From Mycobacterium sp. (GTDB lineage Bacteria; Actinomycetota; Actinomycetes; Mycobacteriales; Mycobacteriaceae): a DNA stretch of 32,056 nt. The stretch covers positions 1-32,056 of the forward strand of contig NZ_JAOPWB010000160.1 of NCBI RefSeq assembly GCF_025965855.1, written 5' to 3'. The notes under the pieces are model-generated. The model was not told where the DNA came from and did not search any database. It saw nothing but the letters and a program-made list of their open reading frames with translations. A program made the translations under genes and the position numbers. Shown here piece by piece: positions 20,123-29,057 of the stretch. Within the stretch, counting starts at the first letter, position 1, and each line of letters starts with the position of its first letter.

Positions 20123-20397
20123 GCGGCCAAAATCCTTGCAATCTGTGTTCAAACTCTGATTCTTAACCATGAGGCTTGAGCGCCTCAGCGCTGCCGATCC
20201 ACCAGTCAGCGAAGTAGGCGAGGAACTCTATCGGCTCGACTGTTCAGCCTTGCCGGTCAGGTCGAATCGCAAGCCCGAATCAGGTTGCGCTGGCGCTTGC
20301 TGTGCATCAGCAGCGTATTCTCGACCTTTGAATTTCGAATCGATATCAAACAGACGGCGTCGCCCCACGCCGCACATCTACACGTGACTGCACAGTC
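20123..20397. other. Intergenic stretch after AT2
   Basis: No gene is seen. A 6-bp hairpin, TGAGGC/GCCTCA with a 6-nt loop, lies at 20170-20187 and could end the AT2 transcript, though no U-tract follows. Confidence 0.3.
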
Positions 20398-20542
20398 TCA
20401 CCGGCGACGCCTCGCCCGCGCGACGCTGACCCAGAGGCGCGTGCGCTGCCAGGGCATGGTGGGCAGCACCGGATGCGGTTCCGGTGGGTGCGGAGTCTCC
20501 GGCGGGTGAATGTCCTGGGCGGCATTGACATTGGTGTGAAAG
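20398..20542 (-). pseudogene. Frameshifted post-AT linker of AT2
   Basis: Immediately after the AT2 stop, one base out of frame, the sequence continues as in AT1: HTNVNA, then PPETPHPPEPHPVLPTMP and TRLWVS, ending at a TGA at 20398-20400. Compared with AT1 one extra base sits in the codon after GDDTL and makes the premature TAG. The catalytic domain itself is not affected. Confidence 0.8.
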
Positions 20543-21754
20543 CTACAGGGTGTCGTCGCCGTCACGCCACAGCGTGCCGACGCTGTGGTGATGGGCGTCG
20601 CGCAGTGTCTCGGTGATGGCCTGCGTCAGTATCGGATGCGGGCTGATCTCGATGAAGGTGGCATTATGCTTCCCCGCGGTCGCGATGGCTTCGGAGAACC
20701 GCACCGGCTGGCGCATATTGGCCACCCAGTAATCGGCGTCGAGCACCGGGGTGGTTGCGGCATCGGTCACCGTGGAGATAAACGGCAGCACCAGCTTCTT
20801 GGGAGCTACATCGGCCAGCGCCGCCCGCAGTTCAGGCAGGATTGGATCCATCAAGGCGGTATGCGAGGCGACCTCCATGTTCAACCGTCGGGCAAATCGG
20901 TTTTGCTGCCGGGCTTCGACGATCACCGCATCCACTTGCGCAGGCGGTCCGGCGATTACGGTTTGGCGCGGCGAGGAAAATCCGGCCACAGCTACCCCCG
21001 GATACTCAGCGATCAGTGCCGCAGTCGTTGCGGGATCAAGCTTCAGCGACGCCACCGCGCCCTGCCCGGCAAGCCGAGCCATCAACCGCGACCGGGCCGC
21101 GATCACACGCAACCCCTGCACCGGCGTCAGCGCCCCGGCCACCACCGCGGCGGTGACCTCCCCCATCGAATGCCCAACCACCGCGTCGGGGACCATCCCG
21201 TAGGAGCGCCACAACTCGGTGAGTGCCAACTGCAGGCCCATCAATACCGGCTGCACCCGCGCATCCCCGACCACCGGTGCCCCATCAGCCAGCACCCGCT
21301 GCAGCGAAAATCCCACTTGCTCAACGAAAATCGGCTCCAACCAGGCCACCGCCATCGCGAACTCCAGCTCGTCGGCCAACAACCGACGGCCCATCCCCGC
21401 CCACTGCGAGCCCTGGCCGGAATACACAAAAACCGTTCCCGATCCGCATGGCCCCTCATGCGGGCCCGCCACGCCTTCGGCCGGCCGTCCCGCCGCCAAT
21501 GCCGCCAACCCGGCCACCGCCTGGGCGCGGTCGCGCGCACAAACGGTGGCAAAGCGGGAATGCCGGGCCCGATGATGGTTGAGCGTGTGGGCCACGTCAG
21601 CGAGCCCTACCTGAGCACCCTCACCAGTCATCCACTTAGCCAGCACTCCGGCCAGCGTCGCAATGCACTCCGACGTCCTACCGAAGAGCACCAGCGTGCT
21701 CACCGGCGAATCTGGTTCCGGCACAAAGGATACGTCGCGAAACATCATGGTCAT
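20543..21754 (-). CDS. Free-standing PKS-type acyltransferase (AT2), tail lost by frameshift
   Basis: The 403-residue protein is a close paralog of AT1. Alignment to AT1 from the first residue fixes the start at ATG 21754 (MTMMFRDVSFVPEP against MTDTFDEATIVPDC); the frame is open further upstream but without similarity. It keeps the KS-AT linker, GQGSQ, the active serine in GHSMGE and the histidine in VASH, so the fold and catalysis should be intact. A single-base insertion after GDDTL gives an early stop and removes the proline-rich linker. It lies downstream of LAL regulator 3, just as AT1 lies downstream of regulator 1, so a regulator-AT module was duplicated. It may load an extender unit in trans or be decaying. 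Confidence 0.8.
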   Translation of the reverse strand: MTMMFRDVSFVPEPDSPVSTLVLFGRTSECIATLAGVLAKWMTGEGAQVGLADVAHTLNHHRARHSRFATVCARDRAQAVAGLAALAAGRPAEGVAGPHEGPCGSGTVFVYSGQGSQWAGMGRRLLADELEFAMAVAWLEPIFVEQVGFSLQRVLADGAPVVGDARVQPVLMGLQLALTELWRSYGMVPDAVVGHSMGEVTAAVVAGALTPVQGLRVIAARSRLMARLAGQGAVASLKLDPATTAALIAEYPGVAVAGFSSPRQTVIAGPPAQVDAVIVEARQQNRFARRLNMEVASHTALMDPILPELRAALADVAPKKLVLPFISTVTDAATTPVLDADYWVANMRQPVRFSEAIATAGKHNATFIEISPHPILTQAITETLRDAHHHSVGTLWRDGDDTL

Positions 21755-21885
21755 GCCGTCGAGCTTGAACGACTGAATTCGGCCCCGTGGTAATGCTCCC
21801 CGCGGGCTGCGCGCCGGAATTTGCCTTTTGCGTCGGGCAGGTCGTGTTCGCATTCGAAACCTCAACCACGGTTGACCCCTTATCG

Positions 21886-22110
21886 TTAAGTGATTTCCCG
21901 TTCTGGCAGGCCCCTTGTCGACGCCAGTGACGAAGGTCGTTGTGTTCGACGGCCGTCTGGCAAGTACCGAACGGCGCCAGCGCCTGCCCGACGAGCGAGT
22001 TTTCGGCAAGCGCCAAAGATCAACCCGTGGGAAAATTTGGTAGAGCTGAACGAATCCACGTCGTAATCGATGAGCGTCGAACCGGCCAAGCCCTCTCGAA
22101 CAGCTGTCAT
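21886..22110 (-). CDS. Small leader ORF upstream of AT2 (74 aa)
   Basis: The frame begins MTAVREGLAGS at an ATG exactly 7 nt below the TAGGCT hexamer of copy D, so a leaderless mRNA is likely. Its first 33 bases resemble those of the AT1 leader ORF, sharing ATGACA, GAGGG and GGCCGGT. Unlike that one, it stops 131 nt before AT2 and is not coupled to it. No family is recognised. Confidence 0.45.
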   Translation of the reverse strand: MTAVREGLAGSTLIDYDVDSFSSTKFSHGLIFGACRKLARRAGAGAVRYLPDGRRTQRPSSLASTRGLPEREIT

Positions 22111-22117
22111 GCGCGGA

Positions 22118-22193
22118 AGCCTATGGTTGCTTGGGCCGGGGTGGTGGCGCGATTCATCCGAGTCGAGTGGTGAGCGTGCCAAGACCGAGTAGT
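22118..22193 (-). promoter_or_regulatory. Island promoter element, copy D (drives AT2)
   Basis: Plus-strand half-sites are CGAGTGGT (22164-22171) and CGAGTAGT (22186-22193), 22 bp apart. The minus-strand hexamer TAGGCT is at 22118-22123, with 41 bp to the proximal half-site and 7 nt to ATG. This copy is the closest to the consensus of all five. Confidence 0.72.
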
Positions 22194-22414
22194 GGCCCGA
22201 CCAGTGGTTGCATTTACGTTCGCGACCGGGGTTTCTGCACATGAGGTCGTGATTTGCTCGGGCGGCTGGCCTATTGACGAGACCCGGAAGTACGCCGCGA
22301 ACCCGACTGTGAACCATCCTGAGCGCAGCAGGTCACCGAATGCTTTATAGCGGACCGTTTTTCGTTGTACGAATGGCGTTCGCCTGGCGAGGGGAAGAAC
22401 CGCTACCGGAAGAC

Positions 22415-25123
22415 TCAGCCGGTCGCGGGGTGGTCGTGACGCTTGTTGCGCAACGCCTCGGTCGTAACGTCCAGATAACGTCCTGTGGCCAGCGAATCCC
22501 GGCTCATTAGGTGGACGAGTTGGTCGCGATTGTTGATGCCTAGTTTGGTAAAGATGCGGTAGAGGTGTCCCTCCACCGTCCGCACGGAAATAAACAACCG
22601 ATCTGCGATCTGACGGTTTGACAAACCGGCCACCACCAGCATCACGATCTGGCGCTCGCGGCCGCTGAACGGTAGCGGGCGCGCTGCGGCCTCCAGCGCC
22701 GGCGTACGCAATCCGCATTGGCTGGCCAGACCATAGGCCCAGGTCGAGGACTCGACTTCCTTGCCGCGATCGCCCCGGCGGGCATGTTCGCCCGCCGCCT
22801 GAGCCGACGCGTCGGCGGCAAGAGCCACTGCACCGAGTTCCGTGAACCGGCGTGCCGCAGCATCGAGCAGACCGCCGTCGTGGCGGGCCAGGCCGCGGCC
22901 ATGCATAGCGACCGCTTCCGCCAACGGAGTGTTCAGCGTTCCGGCGAGCTCCTCTAGCCGCGCGGCGTGCGCACGGTCACCGAAGCGGGTAGCTGTATAA
23001 CGTGCGGGCATCTCCACCGCATACATCCCGGCTTCTTGCGCAATCTGTGCCGCTTGCAGCGCATGCACCCGGGCGGCCGCCGTTTCGCCGGCGGACGCCC
23101 GCTCCCAGGCCCGGGCAAGCTCTAGTTCCGGCAAGAACACCGCCACCTGCGGTCCGTACGCTTCCTCCGCGATGCGCAACGCAGCCGCGGCCGCCTGACT
23201 GTCTCCCCGCGCGCCTTCGGCCTGGGCGTGCCGAGCGGCCACCAGCGCCAACCAAGGCGACGGAAAACCTCGGGAAGACAGCTCCGAGATCGAATGGGTG
23301 AATGCGTCGCACGCAGACGACAGCTCCCCCCGGGCCACCTGCAGGAGCCCGAGCATCGCTTCCACCATCGCCTCCGCTGTAGGCACACCTGCGGCCATCG
23401 CCGCGTAACGCGTGCACAGCCGCTCCGCCGCCGGGTAGTCACCGGCGGCCGTCGCCACCATCACCTCGGCCAGCCCGATGGCGAATCGCTGCGGTCGCTC
23501 TTTGCACAGCTCAGCCGCGCGCAACCCGGCATCAGCTATGCGTTGAACATCGCCAAACCGCCCGGCGGCCGCCAGCGCACTCGCAGTCGGGACGGCTGCC
23601 CAAACGGCCGCGATCGGCGGTACGTCGGACGCACAAAAACTCGGCCCGGTTTCCACCGTCGTCGCTACATCGCCGCAGAAGTACGCAATCGTCAACTCCA
23701 GGGCGTCGATAACGACACCGATAGTGGCGTCGGACGGAACACGGCTTCTCACGTCGGTCAGCGCACTCAGCGCTTCTTCAATGCGCCCGCGCACCCAAAA
23801 CAGGTTCGCTGCGCGCAGACAGCCCCACCGCGCGATCAGCCACTTGCCGGCATCATCGAGGTCGGCGTCGAGACAGACGGCTTCGGCCTCGTCGCCGCGC
23901 CCCTGCCAACTCAACGCCTCAGCAAGCACCATTGCGGCCTGCAGACCGCCACCGCGATCGAGGGCGAATTGAGCCAGTTCCTCTCCGAGTACGACGTTCG
24001 ACATCGCCACCGCGTCCGCCGCTGCCGCGATGACCACATCGGGGTCCGGCTCCAAGTCGCTTCGCATTGTGAACTGTGCCAACCTGATTCGGCCGCGCGG
24101 GTCGGGCGAGCATGGGCGCCGCCCCCCTGCGTTCAGGTACTTCTGAAAAGCCTGTGCCAATATGCCGTTGAGTTGCCGCGAACGCACCACGCCGGCATGC
24201 TGCAGTGCCACTTCACCGATGACAGGGTGGTTCAACTGCGCCAGTGGGTGTGATCCGTCGGCGACCAACTGGATGATGCCACGGCGCTCGAGGCGTGCAG
24301 CCGCGTCGGCATCACAGACTCCCCGCAGGATCTCCCAGTCCAGCAGCTCAGCAGTGGCCAAGACCTCAACGACTTCCAGCTCCTCTGGGGAGAGGGATCG
24401 CAGCCGGAACACCAGAAGGTCGTAGAGTTCGCGATCTGCGTGCAGCGGACCCCGAACCTGCCAGGCGCCTTCCGCCCAGACCACGACCCCGCTGTCCCGA
24501 CTCGCGCTCAGCAAGCCGCGCAATAGCAAGGAATTTCCAGCGCTTCGGGCGTACAACTCGTCGATCAATCGGGGCTCAACGGCGCCGCCCAGAAACGCGC
24601 CGGCGAGCACCCTGGTTTGCTCGCGGGTCAACGGGTCGATATGGACGGTCAGCAACAGCCGCTCTTTCAACAGCGCAGTCACGGCGTCGAGAACCGGCTC
24701 GCGCAACCCGATCGTCACGATCAACCTTGCACTGCGGCTGGCGGCAAGCTGATTCACAAGCGTGGCCGACAACGGATCGAGCAGCTGCGCGTCGTCGACC
24801 ACGACCACTAAGTTTTTGTCCCGGCCCAGGGTTTTATGCGCAGCGGCCAGCATCATGGCCGGTTCGTGCGCCACCTCCAGGGTCACCGCGCGAGAAAACG
24901 CGCCCAGCGGCACGGCGCTACCCGTTTGGGTGCCCAAAGCAAAACGCACCGTCCGCCCGGCCGACTCGGCCGTCTTTGCCAGCATGCGGGCCAATGTCGA
25001 TTTGCCCACTCCGCTGTCGCCGACCAACGCGGCCCCTTGGAACTCCGCGTCGTTGAGTGCCGCCAGCGCCTGACGGAACTCCGCGACGCGTTCCACCACA
25101 GGCCAACTACTTTCCCGCTGCAC
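22415..25123 (-). CDS. LAL-type transcriptional regulator 3 (AAA ATPase + LuxR HTH)
   Basis: The 902-residue protein is a full-length paralog of regulators 1 and 2. Walker A is GDSGVGKS at 35-42, Walker B LVVVVDD near residue 105. A long helical middle is followed by a LuxR HTH close to the C-terminus (SGRERQIVMLVVAGLSNRQI, then RTVEGHLYRIF). The start is GTG at 25123, behind AGGAGGTAC. It is the first island gene after mshC. No island-type promoter element was found upstream; a perfect 12-bp palindrome at 25292-25303 might regulate it. In sequence it looks closer to regulator 1 than to regulator 2, which fits duplication of a regulator-AT module. Confidence 0.9.
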   Translation of the reverse strand: MQRESSWPVVERVAEFRQALAALNDAEFQGAALVGDSGVGKSTLARMLAKTAESAGRTVRFALGTQTGSAVPLGAFSRAVTLEVAHEPAMMLAAAHKTLGRDKNLVVVVDDAQLLDPLSATLVNQLAASRSARLIVTIGLREPVLDAVTALLKERLLLTVHIDPLTREQTRVLAGAFLGGAVEPRLIDELYARSAGNSLLLRGLLSASRDSGVVVWAEGAWQVRGPLHADRELYDLLVFRLRSLSPEELEVVEVLATAELLDWEILRGVCDADAAARLERRGIIQLVADGSHPLAQLNHPVIGEVALQHAGVVRSRQLNGILAQAFQKYLNAGGRRPCSPDPRGRIRLAQFTMRSDLEPDPDVVIAAAADAVAMSNVVLGEELAQFALDRGGGLQAAMVLAEALSWQGRGDEAEAVCLDADLDDAGKWLIARWGCLRAANLFWVRGRIEEALSALTDVRSRVPSDATIGVVIDALELTIAYFCGDVATTVETGPSFCASDVPPIAAVWAAVPTASALAAAGRFGDVQRIADAGLRAAELCKERPQRFAIGLAEVMVATAAGDYPAAERLCTRYAAMAAGVPTAEAMVEAMLGLLQVARGELSSACDAFTHSISELSSRGFPSPWLALVAARHAQAEGARGDSQAAAAALRIAEEAYGPQVAVFLPELELARAWERASAGETAAARVHALQAAQIAQEAGMYAVEMPARYTATRFGDRAHAARLEELAGTLNTPLAEAVAMHGRGLARHDGGLLDAAARRFTELGAVALAADASAQAAGEHARRGDRGKEVESSTWAYGLASQCGLRTPALEAAARPLPFSGRERQIVMLVVAGLSNRQIADRLFISVRTVEGHLYRIFTKLGINNRDQLVHLMSRDSLATGRYLDVTTEALRNKRHDHPATG

Positions 25124-25482
25124 AGGGGGCGTACCTCCTGACCCCTACCGAGGTCATGTCAGGGCCCTTGCGTGTGGGTAGGCGGCGGTGGAACCGCCAG
25201 ATCGACGGTCTCCCCCGCCGTTCTTTGTCTAAGATACCCGAAAACAAGCGCTTTCAAGCAAATGCATTTTCATACCTCCCACTGAACATCTGTGCAATTG
25301 CACGGCTAGGTTGTGCAGGCACTTCGCAAGCTAGCGGACCCGTCAAGACATGACTCCAGCAAACGTTTAAGGCGCCGCGGATGTGGTGCGGGCCGCCGAC
25401 CGTCACCTCGGCGTTGTTGGCTGCGCGACGCCGCTATCGGCCCACAGGTTCCATGGCCGAGGGCGTAACGTACCGCAGCTGT
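25124..25482. other. Island/core junction between mshC and LAL regulator 3, with a 12-bp palindrome
   Basis: No gene is seen. GTGCAATTGCAC at 25292-25303 is a perfect palindrome about 170 bp upstream of regulator 3 and could be an operator. A related TGTGCAATTG occurs near 15037. The short-chain dehydrogenase gene that follows mshC in M. tuberculosis is missing here, so this is where the island joins the conserved block. Confidence 0.45.
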
Positions 25483-26718
25483 CTACAGTTCCACCCCGAG
25501 TAGCGCATCAACCGCGGTCGCCACCAGAGTCGGCGCCCCGGCGTCGTGGCCGCCGTACTCGAGCGCGTCGGTCGCCCAACCATCAAGTGCGGCAATGGCT
25601 TTCGGCGTATCGAGATCATCGGCCAGATACCGGCGCATCCGGGCGATGACGTCGGTCGCGTCGGGGGCGGCGGGCAGGGCGGTCGCGACGCGCCAGCGCC
25701 GCAGCCGCTCGGTCGCCTCGTCGAGCACTTGCCGGCTCCAAAACCGGTCCGCGCGGTAGTGCCCGGCCAGCAGGCCCAGCCGGATGGCCGCCGGCTCGGC
25801 GCCTTGCGCGCGCAACGCCGACACCAGCACCAGGTTGCCGCGGCTCTTGGACATCTTGTGCCCGTCCCAGCCGATCATCCCGGCGTGCACATAGTGCCGG
25901 GCGAATCGCCGCTCGCCGCGCACGCATTCGGCGTGGGCGGCGGTGAATTCGTGATGCGGAAAGATCAGGTCGCTGCCGCCGCCCTGGATATCCAGGCCGC
26001 TGCCGATGCGGCTGAGCGCGATCGCCGCGCACTCGACGTGCCAGCCGGGCCTGCCGGCACCGAACGGCGAGGGCCAGCTGGGCTCGCCCGGCCGCGCGGC
26101 CCGCCACAACAGGGCGTCGAGCTCGTCGGTCTTGCCGGGGCGGCGCGGGTCGCCGCCGCGCTCGGCGAACAGCGCCAGCATGGTCTCCCGGTCATAGCCG
26201 GACTCGTAGCCGAACTGCATGGTGGCGTCCGCCCGGTAGTAGACGTCCGGGTATTCGTCATCGAGGACGTACGCCGCTCCCGACGCCAGCATCTTCTCGA
26301 CGAGTTCGACCACTTCGGCAATCGCCTCGGTCACCCCGACATACTCCCGCGGCGCAAGTATGCGCAGCGCCGTCATGTCCTCGCGGAAGAGGGCGACCTC
26401 GCGCTCGCCCAGCTCTCGCCAGTCGACGCCGTCGCGCTCGGCGCGCTCCAGCAAGGGATCATCGATGTCGGTGACGTTCTGCACGTAGTGCACGTCGTGA
26501 CCCAGGTCCAGCCACTGCCGATGCACCAGGTCGAAGGCCAGGTAGGTGGCCGCGTGACCCAGGTGGGTCGCGTCGTAAGGGGTGATCCCGCAGACGTACA
26601 TCGTGGCTTTCGACCCGGCCGCCACCGGGCGCACCTGCCGGTCGGAGGTGTCATACAGCCGCAGCTCCGGGCCGCGCCCCGGCACCACCGGAACCTGTGC
26701 GGAAGACCACGCCTGCAT
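25483..26718 (-). CDS. mshC: L-cysteine:1D-myo-inositol 2-amino-2-deoxy-alpha-D-glucopyranoside ligase (mycothiol synthesis)
   Basis: The 411-residue protein is a cysteinyl-tRNA-synthetase-like ligase. It activates cysteine with ATP and joins it to GlcN-Ins, the penultimate step of mycothiol synthesis, in the cytosol. Seen are the HIGH-like THLGHAATY, the KMSKS motif ([10 protein letters not shown]), the zinc-site region ([30 protein letters not shown]) and a C-terminus ending GVEL. Length and sequence fit MshC rather than CysS, which carries a tRNA-binding tail. ATG at 26718 gives the standard N-terminus ([11 protein letters not shown]). A longer open frame upstream overlaps cysQ and is not used. 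It lies 26 nt after cysQ in a five-gene minus-strand run. A 212-bp diverged copy of its 3' part sits in the island. Confidence 0.97.
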   Translation of the reverse strand: MQAWSSAQVPVVPGRGPELRLYDTSDRQVRPVAAGSKATMYVCGITPYDATHLGHAATYLAFDLVHRQWLDLGHDVHYVQNVTDIDDPLLERAERDGVDWRELGEREVALFREDMTALRILAPREYVGVTEAIAEVVELVEKMLASGAAYVLDDEYPDVYYRADATMQFGYESGYDRETMLALFAERGGDPRRPGKTDELDALLWRAARPGEPSWPSPFGAGRPGWHVECAAIALSRIGSGLDIQGGGSDLIFPHHEFTAAHAECVRGERRFARHYVHAGMIGWDGHKMSKSRGNLVLVSALRAQGAEPAAIRLGLLAGHYRADRFWSRQVLDEATERLRRWRVATALPAAPDATDVIARMRRYLADDLDTPKAIAALDGWATDALEYGGHDAGAPTLVATAVDALLGVEL

Positions 26719-26744
26719 AACGTCGACTCTAAACGCGCGCGAGA

Positions 26745-27554
26745 TCAGCGAAATTCCTGGCTGATGGCGCCGAGCAGGATCGGCGCCAGCTCGGCGCGGC
26801 ACATGACGAAGTCGGGCAGGTACGGGTCGAGCTGGTTGTAGCGCAGCGGCGAGCCGTCGAGCCGCGACGCGTGCATGCCGGCGGCCATCACCACCCCGGC
26901 CGGGGCCGCGGAGTCCCACTCCCACTGGCCTCCAGCGTGCACGTAGGCGTCGACATCGCCGTCCACGACGGCCATCGCCTTGGCGCCCGCCGAACCGATC
27001 GCCACGGGCTGAATGTGCAGCGTCTGGCGCATGCGGTAGAGGACCGCGGGTGGCCGGGTGGCGCTGATGGCGATCCGGATGGTCCCGGGAACGCCGGCGC
27101 GTGCGGCGCCGGCGGTCACGGTGTCGCTGCGGTACACCGCGTTGCCGCGGGCGGGCAAGGAGACGGCCGCGTCGGTGATCTCGCGCTGGCCGTCGGTTGG
27201 GTCGCCGGTGGGACGTTGCCACAGCGCGATGTGCACCGCCCAGTCGTCGCGGCCCGGCGTGGAGAACTCGCGGGTGCCGTCCAGCGGATCGATGATCCAC
27301 ACCCGGTCGTGATTCACCCGGGAAAGATCGTCGTAGGCTTCCTCGCTGAGCACCGCGTCACCGGGCCGCTCGGCCCGCAGCCGGCGCAGGATAAGGGCGT
27401 TCGCCAGGCTGTCCCCCGCGTCGCCCAGCGCCCAGGGATGGCCGAAACCGATCTCCTCGCGCACCTTGAGCAGCAGCTCCCCCGCGTCCGCGGCGAGATC
27501 GGCGGCCAGGGCGGCATCGGTCAGATCTGACAGGTCCTCCGCGCCGTTGGTCAC
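26745..27554 (-). CDS. cysQ: 3'(2'),5'-bisphosphate nucleotidase CysQ
   Basis: The 269-residue inositol-monophosphatase-fold enzyme removes the 3'-phosphate from PAP (and PAPS) formed in sulfate assimilation; mycobacterial CysQ also accepts inositol phosphates. The metal-binding motif [12 protein letters not shown] and the second motif WEWDSAAP are present, and a glutamate-rich SEEAYDD stretch supplies the remaining metal ligand. The start is GTG at 27554. It lies 31 nt after the SCO1664-family gene and 26 nt before mshC, the conserved mycobacterial order, which links sulfur recycling with cysteine use for mycothiol. Confidence 0.95.
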   Translation of the reverse strand: MTNGAEDLSDLTDAALAADLAADAGELLLKVREEIGFGHPWALGDAGDSLANALILRRLRAERPGDAVLSEEAYDDLSRVNHDRVWIIDPLDGTREFSTPGRDDWAVHIALWQRPTGDPTDGQREITDAAVSLPARGNAVYRSDTVTAGAARAGVPGTIRIAISATRPPAVLYRMRQTLHIQPVAIGSAGAKAMAVVDGDVDAYVHAGGQWEWDSAAPAGVVMAAGMHASRLDGSPLRYNQLDPYLPDFVMCRAELAPILLGAISQEFR

Positions 27555-27585
27555 CGGTTCAGTATCGCCGACGACGACGGCCGCC

Positions 27586-28413
27586 CTAGAAAGCCGGCCA
27601 CGGAATGGGGCGGTGCCGGTTGGGTCCGGGCATGACCGGGTTGTCCAGCAGCGCGTGCGCGCGCCTGCGCAGCGCGGCGATTTCCGCCCGGGTGATCTGG
27701 CCGGCCAATTCGTCGCCCAGCGAGCCGGCGAGGGCCTCGGCGAGCCCGGCGACGGCCTCGCACGTCTCGTCGTCGACTGGCTTTCCCGCCCAGCCCCACA
27801 GCACGGTGCGCAGCTTGTTCTCCACGTGCAGGCACACGCCGTGGTCGACCCCGTACACCCGGCCGTCGATGCCGAACAGGATGTGGCCGCCCTTGCGGTC
27901 GGCGTTGTTGATCAGGACGTCGAACACCGCCATCCGCCGCAACCGGATGTCGTCGGCGTGCATCAGGATCACCTCGTCGCCGGCGTAGTCGTAGGCCCGC
28001 AGCACCGGCAGGTAGCCCGGCTGCAGCTTGTTGGCGGGAAACAGGTCGATCAGGTCCGGACCCGGCGCCGCATCGCGGTCGGCCGCGTCACCGGGTTGCT
28101 GCACCCACAGCTGCAGCATGCCCGGACCCGCCGGCCCGTCGCGAATCACCGTGTAGGGCACGATGTTCCACCCCAGCTGCGTCGACACGAGGTACGCGCC
28201 GAGTTCGCGACCGGCCAGGGTCCCGTCCGGAAAATCCCATAGCGGCGCCTCACCGGAGATCGGTTTGTAGACGCAGTGCACGCTGAACTCGCCGAGCGTC
28301 GACTCGCACAGGAAGGTGGCGTTGCTTGCTGAGCGGATGCGTCCGAGGACCGTCAGCTCGCCGTCCCGCAGCACCTCACGCTCGTCGTTATGCGCGTTAT
28401 TCCGTGGGGTCAT
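27586..28413 (-). CDS. SCO1664-family protein (kinase-like fold), Rv2133c homolog
   Basis: The 275-residue protein belongs to an actinobacterial family distantly related to phosphatidylinositol 3/4-kinases. Seen are NNADRKGGH, resembling a kinase catalytic loop, followed by [12 protein letters not shown], resembling a metal-binding loop, and a conserved N-terminal half ([27 protein letters not shown]). The substrate is unknown. Its ATG lies inside the end of the DUF3090 gene (17-nt overlap), so the two are translationally coupled and probably work together. Confidence 0.88.
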   Translation of the reverse strand: MTPRNNAHNDEREVLRDGELTVLGRIRSASNATFLCESTLGEFSVHCVYKPISGEAPLWDFPDGTLAGRELGAYLVSTQLGWNIVPYTVIRDGPAGPGMLQLWVQQPGDAADRDAAPGPDLIDLFPANKLQPGYLPVLRAYDYAGDEVILMHADDIRLRRMAVFDVLINNADRKGGHILFGIDGRVYGVDHGVCLHVENKLRTVLWGWAGKPVDDETCEAVAGLAEALAGSLGDELAGQITRAEIAALRRRAHALLDNPVMPGPNRHRPIPWPAF

Positions 28414-28984
28414 CGTCGGGCCCGAGCAGCGCGCTGCGCTTATAGCCGTTGGTGCGCGCGCAGATGTGGCCCTCGGGGTCCAACGGTTCGTCGCACAGTG
28501 GGCACGGCGGACGGCCGGCCGAGATGACGCGGTTGGAGCGGGTGGCGAACTGGCGTGCCGACTCCGGCGTCAAGAACACCCGCACCGCGTCGGGACCCTC
28601 CTCGGTGTCGTCGAGCACGACCGAGGCGTCGAACTCGGCGTCGGTGACGGCCAGCAACTCGACCACCACCGTCTGCGCCTCCGAATCCCAGCCGAGGCCC
28701 ATGGTCCCGACCCGAAACTCCGCATCGACGGGTGTGATCAAAGGGTTGAGGTCGTCGATCTCGGAGGGCTCGGGAGGAACCGGCGTTCCGAACCTCCGGT
28801 TCACCTCGAGCAGCAGCGCACCGATGCGTTCCGCGAGCACCGCGACCTGTTGCTTCTCCAAAATCACCGACACCACCCGCGAATCGCCCACGGCCTGTAT
28901 GTAAAACGTGCGATTTCCGGGCTGACCAACGGTCCCGGCCACGAAGCGGTCGGGCGTGCGGAAGACGTGAATTGCGCGGGCCAT
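28397..28984 (-). CDS. DUF3090-family protein, Rv2134c homolog
   Basis: The 195-residue protein is typical of DUF3090: it starts MARAIHVFRTPDRFVAGTVG, contains an EKQQVAVLAERI segment, and ends in a small zinc-finger-like motif with CPLC and HIC spaced by nine residues, then ARTNGYKRSAL. Its function is unknown, but it nearly always travels with the SCO1664-family gene, as here. GGAGGT lies 4 nt before the ATG. The next gene overlaps its 3' end. Confidence 0.9.
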   Translation of the reverse strand: MARAIHVFRTPDRFVAGTVGQPGNRTFYIQAVGDSRVVSVILEKQQVAVLAERIGALLLEVNRRFGTPVPPEPSEIDDLNPLITPVDAEFRVGTMGLGWDSEAQTVVVELLAVTDAEFDASVVLDDTEEGPDAVRVFLTPESARQFATRSNRVISAGRPPCPLCDEPLDPEGHICARTNGYKRSALLGPDDDPTE

Positions 28985-29057
28985 GGCACCTCCAAAATAC
29001 CGGCTGTTGCCGTCGCCGTGCGATTCGATTGCCCCGCTCCGCCTGTTTCAAGCGGAA

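Noticed and set aside
20585..21793. 402-codon plus-strand open frame opposite AT2
   Set aside because: Mirror of a real acyltransferase; composition is non-protein-like.
25497..25504. CGAGTAGC half-site near the end of mshC
   Set aside because: It encodes conserved MshC residues and has no partner at 22 bp and no -10 at the right distance.
25546..26841. 431-codon plus-strand open frame opposite mshC
   Set aside because: mshC on the other strand is unmistakable; this is a shadow.
25483..27300. mshC extended upstream to 605 residues
   Set aside because: The extra 194 residues overlap cysQ in another frame and are arginine-rich noise. The standard MshC N-terminus begins at 26718.
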